This document shows positions 1 to 8,837 of a stretch of DNA of 64,000 nt, piece after piece. Position numbers and translations under genes: made by a program. How positions within the stretch are numbered: position 1 is the stretch's first letter; each line of letters begins with the position of its first letter. Origin of the DNA: G963665975 sp963665975. Its GTDB lineage: Bacteria > Bacteroidota > Rhodothermia > Rhodothermales > Bin80. Below the pieces are notes generated by a model, which did not search any database, was not told where the DNA came from, and saw only the letters and a program-made list of their open reading frames with translations. The stretch is taken from positions 3,870,743 through 3,934,742 of the forward strand of contig OY762508.1 of assembly GCA_963665975.1 (NCBI GenBank). Reading direction: 5' to 3'.

Positions 1-2067
1 CACGGCAATTTCGGCTCGATAGATGGCGACCGGCCAGCCGCGATGCGGTATACGGAGGCCCGGCTTCGTCCGCTGGCCATGGAAATGTTGCAGGAACTGC
101 GGCAACAGACCGTAGCGTTTCGCCCAAATTTTGACGGTACGCTTTCGGAGCCGGTAGTCCTTCCCGCCCGGTTCCCCAATCTTCTCGTAAACGGAGCGAC
201 GGGCATCGCCGTAGGGATGGCGACGAACATTCCACCGCACAATCTTGGAGAGGTTGTGGATGCGGCCATTTACATGGTCGATGCATGGCGGCGACAGGTG
301 GGCGCAGGCAAAACGGAAAATCCCCGGCCGGCAGTGCGTGTACAGACGCTTCTTTCCAAGTTCATCAAGGGGCCGGACTTTCCCACAGGCGGATGCATCC
401 TTAACACGGCAGAGGAGCTTGTCGAGATCTACAAACGCGGCGAAGGGCCAATCCTGTTGCGTGGCGAATACAAGAAACAAGGCGCTCGCCACATTATCAT
501 AACCTCCATCCCATACGCGGTAACCAAAGGAGATCTCGTAGAAAAAATAGCAGAGCACATCGCCAAGGAACATGTTCCGCAACTCACGGACATTCGCGAC
601 GAATCAACAGACGACGTGCGGATCGTGCTTGAACTCAAACGGGGCGCCAACGCGAATGCCGCGATGGCGTACCTGTTCAAGCACACGCAGCTGAGGACGC
701 GATTTCACGTCAATCTGACGTGCCTCGTGCCTACGGAAAACCCGCACGTGCCGGCGCCCGAGAAAGTGGACCTTGTGACCGCTTTGCATCAATTCCTGGA
801 ATTCCGTCTTGACGTAGTCACACGCCGCCTGCAATTTGAACTCGAACAGCTCGAAAAACGCATCCATATACTCGAAGGCTTCGAACGGATCTTTGATGCG
901 CTGGACGAGGCTATCAAGATCATTCGCTCGTCGCGAAACAAGGCGGACTCGAGCCAGCGCCTGCGTCACCGTTTCCGGCTGACCGAGGTGCAGGCCGATG
1001 CCATTCTTGAAACGAAGCTCTACAAACTGTCCCAACTGGAAATCGAGGCGATCCACGTAGAGCTGGAAGCCAAGAGGCAGCGCGCCGAAGAGATCCGTGT
1101 CCTGTTAGGGGATCAGAGGGCGCGTTGGACGATGGTTCGAGAGGAGCTGGCGGCCCTAAAGAAGGAGTTTGCGACCCCCCGCCGCAGCATCATTGGCGGA
1201 CCGGATGATACAGCCTATGAATTCTCGGAAGAGGACTTTATCGTCGACGAAGATGCGTACCTGATCGTTACACGAGATGGTTGGGTGAAACGGCAACGAT
1301 CCTACACGGACGCGGAAAGTATACGCATTCGTGACGGTGATGAAGTGGGATGGATCCTGCCTGGAAGAACGCGGAATACGGTGGCGTTTCTAACCAGTTT
1401 CGGACAGGCCTACACCATTCGCGTAGACGAAGTGCCAAGCACGCGGGGCCACGGCGTCCCGTTGCAAAAGCTTTTCAAATTCGCCGACAATGAGCGCCTG
1501 GTCGGAGTAACTTCGGTCGATCGGCGCATTCTGCCAAAAATGGTGTCCCATGTGGAACCAGAGCTTTTTCCCGTAAACGGCACTAAACACCGACACGCGC
1601 CGTATGGATATCTCGTGGCGTTTACGAAGCACGGTATGACCTCACGCCTGTTGCTCGATCCCTACGTAGAACCGTCCACCAAGGTGGGACGCCGATACAT
1701 GCGCCCGCGGGATGGGGACGAGATCCTGGTGGCCTATGTTGCAGGAGGTGAGGAAAATGCTTGTCTGGCGTCCCGGTCGGGTAACGTGCTGATTTTCCCG
1801 ATTCAACAAATTCCCGTTCGCAAAGCAGGCACGACAGGCGTCATTGCCATGGGACTGGACAAGGACGATTACCTCATGGGCGCGATTCTGACTTCGAACG
1901 CACGCGTTGGGCTGGTCATTGAAACCAGTCGTGGCCGGCGTGAAACCGTGCGCACCACCAAGTACGCCGTTAGAAGGCGTGCCAGCAAAGGACACCAGAT
2001 AATTAAACAGGGCCATATTGCCCGGGTCCTGTACAGCCCTGTTGAACTTCGTCTCAAGGAGAACTAG
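1..2067 (+). CDS. parC: DNA topoisomerase IV subunit A (ParC-type), 5' truncated by window
   Basis: Catalytic breakage-reunion subunit of a type IIA topoisomerase; it forms an A2B2 complex with the ParE encoded just downstream and decatenates daughter chromosomes. The open frame enters at base 1 with HGNFGSIDGDRPAAMRYTEA, so the N terminus including the quinolone-resistance region lies outside the window. The active-site tyrosine is the Y of MRYTE (codon 49-51). The invariant PNLLVNGATGIAVGMATNIP segment follows, then a coiled-coil region and a beta-pinwheel C-terminal domain. The first pinwheel blade reads WVKRQRSYTDAESIRIRDGD and has no GyrA box (QRRGGKG-like), which favours ParC over GyrA. 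The stop is 24 bases before parE, so the pair is probably one operon. A GyrA paralogue elsewhere is expected but not visible. Confidence 0.93.
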   Translation, partial: HGNFGSIDGDRPAAMRYTEARLRPLAMEMLQELRQQTVAFRPNFDGTLSEPVVLPARFPNLLVNGATGIAVGMATNIPPHNLGEVVDAAIYMVDAWRRQVGAGKTENPRPAVRVQTLLSKFIKGPDFPTGGCILNTAEELVEIYKRGEGPILLRGEYKKQGARHIIITSIPYAVTKGDLVEKIAEHIAKEHVPQLTDIRDESTDDVRIVLELKRGANANAAMAYLFKHTQLRTRFHVNLTCLVPTENPHVPAPEKVDLVTALHQFLEFRLDVVTRRLQFELEQLEKRIHILEGFERIFDALDEAIKIIRSSRNKADSSQRLRHRFRLTEVQADAILETKLYKLSQLEIEAIHVELEAKRQRAEEIRVLLGDQRARWTMVREELAALKKEFATPRRSIIGGPDDTAYEFSEEDFIVDEDAYLIVTRDGWVKRQRSYTDAESIRIRDGDEVGWILPGRTRNTVAFLTSFGQAYTIRVDEVPSTRGHGVPLQKLFKFADNERLVGVTSVDRRILPKMVSHVEPELFPVNGTKHRHAPYGYLVAFTKHGMTSRLLLDPYVEPSTKVGRRYMRPRDGDEILVAYVAGGEENACLASRSGNVLIFPIQQIPVRKAGTTGVIAMGLDKDDYLMGAILTSNARVGLVIETSRGRRETVRTTKYAVRRRASKGHQIIKQGHIARVLYSPVELRLKEN

Positions 2068-2091
2068 GGTACGTTCCGAATACGGAGCAAC

Positions 2092-4035
2092 ATGAGAATG
2101 GCCGAAGCAGCGACCTATACCGGTGACGCCATCCAGGTCCTGGAAGGTCTGGAGCCTGTCCGCAAGCGACCGGGAATGTATATCGGTGGCACCGGAAAGC
2201 CCGGGCTGCATCACTTGCTATGGGAAATCGTCGACAATGGAATTGATGAGGCCACCAACGGCTATGCGTCCACGATCGAGGTTGTCCTGCACGCGGATGG
2301 CAAGAGTATTACCGTTAGTGACAACGGACGCGGCATTCCAGTAGATCCGCATCCCAAGAAAAAAGTCCCGGCGCTGCAGGTCGTCTTTACCACGCTGCAC
2401 GCAGGAGGCAAGTTTGATAATTCCCAATATATCACCTCCGGTGGTCTGCACGGCGTCGGCGCATCCGTTGTTAATGCGCTTAGTTGCGAGCTTATCGCCA
2501 CGGTGAAGCGTGATGGCCGCACCTATCAGCAGCAGTATGCGCGTGGCAAGCCCACGACCAAGCTGCGCATCATCAAGGATGCCACGCGCGGTACGGGGAC
2601 GGCAATATTTTTTCGTCCCGATCCAAAGATTTTCGAGACGGTTGCTTTTGATGCCGCATGGATTAGGGAGCAGCTCGACGTTAAGACATACCTCAACCGC
2701 AATCTGAGGATCGGCTTCAAGAACGAAGTCAGCGGCGAGTCCTTCACCTTTTATCACGAGGGGGGTATCGTTGAATACCTGGAAGAAATCGTCACGCGGG
2801 GTGGCGCGTCCGCCATTCATCAGGAAGTCTTCACCGTTCTGCAGAGCGAGCTTCAGGACGGCGTGCGCATAGAGGTGGCGCTGCAGTGGACGGAGGCGCC
2901 CAGGGAAACGGTACAATCTTTTGTCAATGGAATCCCGACACCTGGCGGGGGTACACACGAACAAGGATTCAAGAATGCGGTCCGATCAGCGGTGCGGGCC
3001 TATCTTGACACCCATAATCTGGCTCCAAAGAGCCTTAATGTATCCGCTGACGATATTCGCGAGGGAATCGTCGCTATTGTCAACATGTTCATGGTCGACC
3101 CGCAGTTCCAGGGGCAGACGAAGGAAAAGCTCAATAACCCGTCTGCCAGGAATCTGGTCTCTGGCGCAGTACGTTTGGCACTGGAGCAGTTCCTAAACAA
3201 TTACCCTACTGCGAGCGATGCCATTGCGGCGCGTGTGATTCAGTCTGCAAAGGCGCGGCAGGCCAGCCGGGCGGCGGCCCGGTCAGTGCGCCGCAAGGCT
3301 AGCGTAAGCCATCGCCTGAACCTTCCCGGAAAACTGGCGGATTGCTCCTCCACGGATCCGGCCGAGGGAGAACTGTTTATTGTAGAGGGCGACTCGGCAG
3401 GCGGATCGGCAAAGCAAGGGCGCGACCGGAAGTATCAGGCGGTCTTGCCGCTGCGTGGCAAGGTTCTTAATAGCGAACAGGCCACCATGAGCCGCGTGAT
3501 GGCCAACAAGGAGCTCTCCAATGTGACGCAGGCCTTAGGATGTGGTCTGGGAGCGAATCTGGACCTGAGCAAGCTGCGCTACCATAAAGTTATACTCCTC
3601 ATGGACGCAGACTCGGATGGGCATCACATTGCGACGCTGCTTCTTACCTTCTTTTATCGGTACATGCGTGATCTAATTAATCAAGGCCATGTGTTTGTTG
3701 CAGAACCGCCCCTATACCGTATGGATGCCGGCAAGGAAACCTACTGGGCGCTCGATGATGCAGACAGACTCCGGATCGAACGGCGGCTGAAGCGGAAGCA
3801 CCCGAATATCAAAATCGACCTGCAACGGTTCAAAGGACTGGGCGAAATGATGCCGGGGACACTCAAGAAGACCACGCTGGATCCCCGATATCGGCGATTG
3901 CTGAGGGTCACGATCCCCGAGGTTGAACGCAAGCTGACCGACAGCACGATTTCTGCCCTCATGGGCAAGGATGCTTCGGCGCGCTACCGTTTCATCATGG
4001 AGAACGCAGCCATGGTTGAGGAACTGGATGTGTAG
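2092..4035 (+). CDS. parE: DNA topoisomerase IV subunit B
   Basis: ATPase subunit of topoisomerase IV, 647 residues, the usual length for ParE or short GyrB proteins. The start YTGDAIQVLEGLEPVRKRPG is typical. GHKL ATPase motifs are visible: EIVDNGIDEA (Asn/Asp ATP-Mg site), DNGRGIP and GGLHGVGASVVNALS. The TOPRIM domain shows EGDSAGGSAKQGRD, PLRGKVLN and the metal-binding DADSDGHHI. The C terminus has QRFKGLGEM. A GGAGC sequence lies just upstream of the ATG. Pairing with the ParC-like subunit is the main reason for choosing ParE over GyrB. Confidence 0.93.
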   Translation: MRMAEAATYTGDAIQVLEGLEPVRKRPGMYIGGTGKPGLHHLLWEIVDNGIDEATNGYASTIEVVLHADGKSITVSDNGRGIPVDPHPKKKVPALQVVFTTLHAGGKFDNSQYITSGGLHGVGASVVNALSCELIATVKRDGRTYQQQYARGKPTTKLRIIKDATRGTGTAIFFRPDPKIFETVAFDAAWIREQLDVKTYLNRNLRIGFKNEVSGESFTFYHEGGIVEYLEEIVTRGGASAIHQEVFTVLQSELQDGVRIEVALQWTEAPRETVQSFVNGIPTPGGGTHEQGFKNAVRSAVRAYLDTHNLAPKSLNVSADDIREGIVAIVNMFMVDPQFQGQTKEKLNNPSARNLVSGAVRLALEQFLNNYPTASDAIAARVIQSAKARQASRAAARSVRRKASVSHRLNLPGKLADCSSTDPAEGELFIVEGDSAGGSAKQGRDRKYQAVLPLRGKVLNSEQATMSRVMANKELSNVTQALGCGLGANLDLSKLRYHKVILLMDADSDGHHIATLLLTFFYRYMRDLINQGHVFVAEPPLYRMDAGKETYWALDDADRLRIERRLKRKHPNIKIDLQRFKGLGEMMPGTLKKTTLDPRYRRLLRVTIPEVERKLTDSTISALMGKDASARYRFIMENAAMVEELDV

Positions 4036-4061
4036 GCATTCCAATATTACTGACACACGCC

Positions 4062-4859
4062 ATGCGGGGTAACTCTGGTTATTGGACACGTGAGCACGAC
4101 CTGGCGCTCGTGTACATCGCTGTCGCGTTTGGCGCTGTCGAGGAGCTTGACGACAACGCGCTGGCGATCGTTACCGACGTCCTCCAGGATTGGCGGGCAG
4201 ATTTTCCTCCCGACATGGCGCAGGACGTTGTGATGGAGGCAGTCGATGCGTACATCGGCGATGAGTCCGAGTCCATTTTGGAGGCAGCAGTAAGCTCGCT
4301 GGGGGAGATGCTATCGCCCGACGAGCGTCTGCGCGCCCTGGAGGATATCCTGCGGATTGTGGAGGTCGATGACGTGCTGGTGAGCTCCGAGGCGTACTTG
4401 ATTCACAAACTTGCCACTTCCTGGGAAATCCGGGCCACTGCCAAGCAGCTACTGATGGAGTCTACATCGACCGTGGCGTTGGCTCCTGATTGGAATCTGC
4501 TGCATGATATAGGACTGTTGTACGTGGTATTGGCTCATGCAGGAGACGGGGACCTTACATCTCCGGAATTAGAGTTGATGCAAGAGCGCCTTGCAGACTG
4601 GCAGCCAGACATGTCGCACAACGCAATCCGTTCCGTGCTGGGTACGGCGATGACGTTTTACCAGCAGGGTCCAAACCTAAACTTGCTGCACGGCGCCGTG
4701 GCATCCATGCGCGACAAGATGCCCGCCATGCACAGGCTGCTCCTTCTGGACGATATGCTCCATATCGCCGAAGCGGATGGAGCTATTACCGCCCATGAGA
4801 AGGAAATCATATATAATTTCTCTGAGGCCTGGGGAGTGCAAATATTACCTACTTCGTAG
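4062..4859 (+). CDS. Tandem TerB-like domain protein
   Basis: A 265-residue, strongly acidic, all-helical cytosolic protein with no signal peptide. It is an internal duplication. The first half (about residues 10-128) and second half (about 145-262) share the pattern hydrophobic-helix, W-(R/Q)-D, 'LEDILRIVEVDDVLVSSE' versus 'LDDMLHIAEADGAITAHE', then a final helix ending in W. The D-x-D/D-G-x-(I/V) followed by E-x-x-(I/L) pattern is typical of the TerB/DjlA metal-binding fold. The function of stand-alone TerB proteins is poorly defined. It follows parE by 26 bases and may be cotranscribed. Its 3' end overlaps the convergent fxsA by 11 bases. Confidence 0.7.
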   Translation: MRGNSGYWTREHDLALVYIAVAFGAVEELDDNALAIVTDVLQDWRADFPPDMAQDVVMEAVDAYIGDESESILEAAVSSLGEMLSPDERLRALEDILRIVEVDDVLVSSEAYLIHKLATSWEIRATAKQLLMESTSTVALAPDWNLLHDIGLLYVVLAHAGDGDLTSPELELMQERLADWQPDMSHNAIRSVLGTAMTFYQQGPNLNLLHGAVASMRDKMPAMHRLLLLDDMLHIAEADGAITAHEKEIIYNFSEAWGVQILPTS

Positions 4860-5322
4860 GGCGGTCGCGTGGCTGATCCTCCAGATCACGAGCATACCGG
4901 GGATGCTCGCGAGGCGTTCCTTGCCATGATGCGGGATCCTGTGGCATCGCATGCACGATACGATTCTTGTACAACTGGATTACCAGATTGCGCATAGGGG
5001 CGCGCGTAAATGGCAGAAGGCCTGCAAAACCCGCTACATCCGTAATTATGCCCGGCGTGACCAGCAGCGCACCAGATATTAGTATAATGACTCCATCCAG
5101 CAGCACTTGTCCCGGCAATCGGCCGCGGGCCATCTCTTCTCCAAGCCTGACCCAGACCGCCAATCCCTGGCTCAGGGCCAATTTGCTGCCGATAATTCCT
5201 GTAACCAGAATTAAACCCAGGGTAGGCCATATCCCCAGGAATTGGCCCACATAGAGCAGCAGCGCCAGCTCGGCTGCTGGTAGCAATACAAACAGAGAGA
5301 CAATCCAGGCGTAACGCTTCAT
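4849..5322 (-). CDS. fxsA: FxsA family membrane protein
   Basis: A 157-residue inner-membrane protein of the FxsA/YtfB family, named for the E. coli protein that relieves F exclusion of phage T7; its molecular role is unclear. Three to four hydrophobic segments are visible in the first about 105 residues, with a typical PAAELALLLYVGQFLGIWPT start and GALLVTPGIITDVAGFAGLL, followed by a charged cytosolic tail. The chosen ATG encodes MKRYAWIVSL and has GGTGG upstream; an upstream in-frame start would add 12 residues but no hydrophobic core. It is the last gene of the minus-strand run beginning at 10874. Confidence 0.85.
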   Translation of the reverse strand: MKRYAWIVSLFVLLPAAELALLLYVGQFLGIWPTLGLILVTGIIGSKLALSQGLAVWVRLGEEMARGRLPGQVLLDGVIILISGALLVTPGIITDVAGFAGLLPFTRAPMRNLVIQLYKNRIVHAMPQDPASWQGTPREHPRYARDLEDQPRDRPTK

Positions 5323-5383
5323 ATAACCACCGTGCGCTGGCGTTGCGGGGCCGAACAAGCATCATCAGCAAGCGCCGAACGGA

Positions 5384-6385
5384 CTACGCGTGCGCCTGCT
5401 CCATGAGCCGTGTAATCAGGTCCACGGCGCTGACACCGTCCGCTTCTGCATTGAAGTTCGGAATGATCCGGTGGCGCAGGACCGGTGTCGCCATCGCGTG
5501 GACGTCTTCAAAGAGCGGCGTGAGCCGTCCGTCCAGGGCGGCGAGGGCCTTGGCGCCAAGGATCAAGTATTGTGAGGCGCGTGGGCCTGCCCCGTAGCTG
5601 ATATAGTTGTCGACAAAATCGGGAGCAGTGTCGCGTCCTGGGCGCGTTTTTGCAACCAGCGACACTGCATACTCCAATACGTTGTCGGCAACCGGAATGT
5701 GACGTACAAATGCCTGGTAGGTGAGCAGTTCTTCCTGTCGCATGATGGGATGCACCTGCGCGGTGTGTGCGCTGGTCGTGGACCGCACAACCTCCACTTC
5801 CTCTGCGAACGATGGATAATCCAGCCATAGGTTCAGCATGAAGCGATCCAGTTGCGCCTCGGGGAGGGGATAGGTGCCCTCTTGCTCGATAGGATTTTGT
5901 GTCGCCAGCACAAAGAAGGGCTCTTCCAGTGTCAACGTGTGCCCCGCGGCCGTCACGTGGTGTTCTTGCATGGCTTCCAGGAGCGCGGCCTGCGTCTTGG
6001 GTGGCGTGCGATTGATTTCGTCGGCAAGCACGACATTGGCGAAGATTGGCCCGCGGACAAACTTGAAGGACCGGTTCCCCGTCGAATGATCTTCTTCGAT
6101 GATCTCGGTGCCGGTTATGTCACTCGGCATGAGGTCCGGAGTGAATTGTATTCGGTTGAAGGTCAAATCAAGCGCTTCGGACAACGTGCGGATGAGGAGG
6201 GTCTTGGCCAGACCTGGGACTCCAACCAAAAGCACATGACCACGCGCCAACAGGCACACGATGACATGGCGAATCACATCATCCTGGCCGACAATGACTT
6301 TGGCGATTTCCGCGCGAAGCCGCTGGTTGGATTCTATCAATGCCCCTAGAGTGGCCGGATCCGCGGCATTTCGTTCGGTCTGCAT
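5384..6385 (-). CDS. MoxR-family AAA+ ATPase
   Basis: A 333-residue AAA+ ATPase of the MoxR class, chaperone-like enzymes that usually work with von Willebrand factor A proteins in protein or cofactor maturation. Walker A is GVPGLAKT (55-62), Walker B is VVLADEIN (D122/E123), and sensor 1 is ATQNPIEQEGTYPLPEAQLD. The C-terminal lid domain is complete. The usual partners (DUF58, BatA/BatB-type vWA proteins) are not beside it here; it lies between surA and fxsA on the same strand with gaps of 61-72 bases. The functional link to the PpiC proteins is inference from position only. Confidence 0.9.
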   Translation of the reverse strand: MQTERNAADPATLGALIESNQRLRAEIAKVIVGQDDVIRHVIVCLLARGHVLLVGVPGLAKTLLIRTLSEALDLTFNRIQFTPDLMPSDITGTEIIEEDHSTGNRSFKFVRGPIFANVVLADEINRTPPKTQAALLEAMQEHHVTAAGHTLTLEEPFFVLATQNPIEQEGTYPLPEAQLDRFMLNLWLDYPSFAEEVEVVRSTTSAHTAQVHPIMRQEELLTYQAFVRHIPVADNVLEYAVSLVAKTRPGRDTAPDFVDNYISYGAGPRASQYLILGAKALAALDGRLTPLFEDVHAMATPVLRHRIIPNFNAEADGVSAVDLITRLMEQAHA

Positions 6386-6457
6386 ACCGGTTTCAGTTGC
6401 GATGAGTCCGTGGCCTTAGGGAAGTATGGTTGATCCAGGCCCTGTGGGTGCCATGGT

Positions 6458-7852
6458 CTAGTTGAGTGGTCCGGACAGCGAGCCATCAGCGCGAGCCTTC
6501 TCCAGAAGCGTGCGACCCTGGCCGCGCGTTTCCACATAGACGTTCTCGCGTAGTGAGTCCAGCCATTCACGCATTTCCAGATTTCGTTTTTCTTCCAGCG
6601 CCAACTGCTCAATACGAGCGTAGTCCGTTTCAATATCCACGCGGTGGGCAGGAACGCGGCGCTGCATCAGGACTATATGGTAGCTCTGGGTGCCGTCAAG
6701 CAGTGTCACGGGAGCGGGATTGCTGAGCTCTCCCACCTCCATCGTATCAATCACCGCGCGCCAGTCCGGGCCCAGCGCCTCCAGGAACAGGTCTCGTTCT
6801 CCCGTAGCCGGATCGACAAGACGACCACCAATCTCTGCACTTGTCGCCTCTTCTGAGTGCCTTCTGGCCAGGATTTCGAAGGAAATCTTTTCCGTCATTA
6901 TCGAATCTCTGAGAACGGTCAGGTATGCGATGGCGTCCGTTGGATCCGTGTCGCTCTGGTCTATGCTAATCAGCACATGGCTAAAGTCAATGGATTCGCC
7001 TATCCGCTCGTTAACGCGGAGGACATGATAGCCAAACGGAGATCGGAATGGCGCCGACAGGCTATCCTCCGCGATGCGTGACGCCACAGCCGCGAACTCT
7101 GGCACCAGACCTCCGAGAGCCATCTCCCTATACCGGCCGCCGGATTCTGCCGAGCCCGGGTCGTCAGAATAGCGACGGGCCATATCTTCCAGCGATGACG
7201 TTCCAGTGATGATGGAATCCCTGATAGTTGATATGATCTCAAACGCGTCAGCCTCCGCTTCGGGAGATACCTCCGGGTGCCGCACGATGTGGGCAACTCG
7301 GATAATATCCGGCAGCGTGGGCAACGAGTCGGTCGGGAACTGGGCAAACCAGTCTCTGACCTCTGAGGGCGTCACCTTGATCGCCCGCATTTTCTGGCCC
7401 TGCAACTGCTCTGCGAGCAAACGATCACGAAAATCCTCTCGAAGATCCGCCCGTATTTGCTCAACGGTCTTGCCGAACGTTTCCTCCATCAACGCTTGAC
7501 TGCCAATCTGCCGCGACAGCATGTCAATGCGCTCGTCCAGGGACTGGTCTATTTGATCCTCGGTAACGGTCAAGTTTGTATCACGCTTGGCCGCCTCGGC
7601 CATTACTTTTTGGTCGATGAGCTGCTCCAGTGCCTGACTCCACAGCAAGTCCGAGTACTCAAGGCGTTGTTGCTGGATCGCATTGGCCAGTACAGCGTCG
7701 ATTTCTGACTTGAGAATTATGTCGTCGGCAACGATGGCCACGATCTCATCAATGACGCGGTCTTGCGCGTGCGTCACGGGCGCCAACCACAAGAGTCCCG
7801 CCACCAGCGCGGTAAGCATGCCGTTCGTCCAGGCGAGATTCAATATTTGCAT
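6458..7852 (-). CDS. surA: Periplasmic SurA-like peptidyl-prolyl isomerase/chaperone
   Basis: Exported folding factor of the SurA type, likely to help outer-membrane protein biogenesis in the periplasm. From the chosen ATG the protein has 464 residues: a signal peptide (MQILNLAWTNGMLTALVAGL, cleavage near THAQD), a SurA_N-like helical domain beginning IVAIVADDIILKSEID, then two parvulin (PpiC) domains at about 186-289 and 293-405, each with the H-I/L-(V/L) start and a GGR/GGL motif. In-frame alternatives are a GTG at 7930, directly after the upstream stop, and an ATG at 7900. The ATG at 7852 is preferred because it places the signal peptide at the N terminus. Confidence 0.88.
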   Translation of the reverse strand: MQILNLAWTNGMLTALVAGLLWLAPVTHAQDRVIDEIVAIVADDIILKSEIDAVLANAIQQQRLEYSDLLWSQALEQLIDQKVMAEAAKRDTNLTVTEDQIDQSLDERIDMLSRQIGSQALMEETFGKTVEQIRADLREDFRDRLLAEQLQGQKMRAIKVTPSEVRDWFAQFPTDSLPTLPDIIRVAHIVRHPEVSPEAEADAFEIISTIRDSIITGTSSLEDMARRYSDDPGSAESGGRYREMALGGLVPEFAAVASRIAEDSLSAPFRSPFGYHVLRVNERIGESIDFSHVLISIDQSDTDPTDAIAYLTVLRDSIMTEKISFEILARRHSEEATSAEIGGRLVDPATGERDLFLEALGPDWRAVIDTMEVGELSNPAPVTLLDGTQSYHIVLMQRRVPAHRVDIETDYARIEQLALEEKRNLEMREWLDSLRENVYVETRGQGRTLLEKARADGSLSGPLN

Positions 7853-7935
7853 ACGATAGTTGGGCCGATTTTGGCGAACTTCAATACACAAACGTAGCAT
7901 TACCTGCACTTGTTGTATGATGGCAATCACATGGA

Positions 7936-8787
7936 CTACTTGATAACCAGAACTTCACGGGACAGGGCTTCCATTCTCAATCGTTGAACCTGACGCTCAT
8001 ACACCTGTTTCCGCGTGTCCATGGTCAACTGCCGACGGACCTGTTCTTCGACCCACGGCAATTCTGGCAGCTCGCCGGCGGGCACCCGGTCCGCCAGTTG
8101 CAGGAGGTGTATATGCGAATCTGTAGCGACCAACGGGGCAATTTGTCCGGGTCGCAGGCGCAACAGTTGTTCGCGCAGCTCGGGCTGCCCCGCGAACAGG
8201 TGGCTTTCCGGGACGTAATTCCGGGAGAGCGAATTCGATACAGCGGCGTCCTCTGAAAAACGATTCGCAAGAAGCAGGAATACCGAGTCTGCCTGTGCCT
8301 GCGGAGTCTGGCGCAACCACGTATGCGCCCGTTGCGCAGAATCGGGAGTGGCACTGTAGAGGTACCGTACCCGGACAAATGGTTCACGAAGTCGCATGTG
8401 CTCCTTGTGCAGGTCAAAATAGGCCTGGACCTCGTCCATGCGAGGGATCTCTGTAGACTCTTCGTATAGCAGGGAGATCAGCGCGTCTATGAGTACTGCG
8501 CGCTCACCTTCCAGCAGTCGATCTTTTACGACTTCCTGGGAACGGAGGTCACGCCTCAGGGCCTCTTGGTACAGCAATTCCCGGGAGACCCACTGGTCAA
8601 TGACCTGCTTGCGCACTTCTACGGAATCCAGTAGAACCGGGAGGCTCGCCAGCGCGGCTTCCAGGTCCTCCTCCATGAGGTAGGCATCGCCGGCGCGCGC
8701 CACGAAGGCCACCGGCTCCGGCTGCATGCGGCAGGCAGGCAGTAGCACGAGGCAGCACGCAAGTACGCTCGAACGGAATCGTAGCAT
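7936..8787 (-). CDS. PpiC/SurA-like lipoprotein
   Basis: A 283-residue probable lipoprotein. The signal peptide ends in the lipobox LPAC with Cys19. The mature part looks like a SurA N-terminal helical domain (DAYLMEEDLEAALASLPVLL, IDQWVSRELLYQEALRRDL) followed by a degenerate parvulin-like region (FVRVRYLYSATPDSAQ, LLANRFSEDAA) without the full GG motif. It may act as a chaperone without isomerase activity. It lies 50 bases downstream of the larger PpiC protein and just upstream of surA, so the three are probably cotranscribed. Family assignment rests on domain appearance and context. Confidence 0.75.
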   Translation of the reverse strand: MLRFRSSVLACCLVLLPACRMQPEPVAFVARAGDAYLMEEDLEAALASLPVLLDSVEVRKQVIDQWVSRELLYQEALRRDLRSQEVVKDRLLEGERAVLIDALISLLYEESTEIPRMDEVQAYFDLHKEHMRLREPFVRVRYLYSATPDSAQRAHTWLRQTPQAQADSVFLLLANRFSEDAAVSNSLSRNYVPESHLFAGQPELREQLLRLRPGQIAPLVATDSHIHLLQLADRVPAGELPELPWVEEQVRRQLTMDTRKQVYERQVQRLRMEALSREVLVIK

Positions 8788-8837
8788 CGACCTGTCGGTC
8801 CGGAACGGTGCGCAAGCGCAGCCGCCTGCGTGGTCAA

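Noticed and set aside
604..1056. Long antisense frames inside parC, parE, glnS, katG, rpsA, nusA and infB
   Set aside because: They lie opposite strongly conserved coding sequence and translate to low-information sequence; they are by-products of codon bias.
1..2067. Calling the first gene gyrA
   Set aside because: The C-terminal pinwheel lacks the GyrA box and the gene is paired with a ParE-like B subunit, so ParC fits better.
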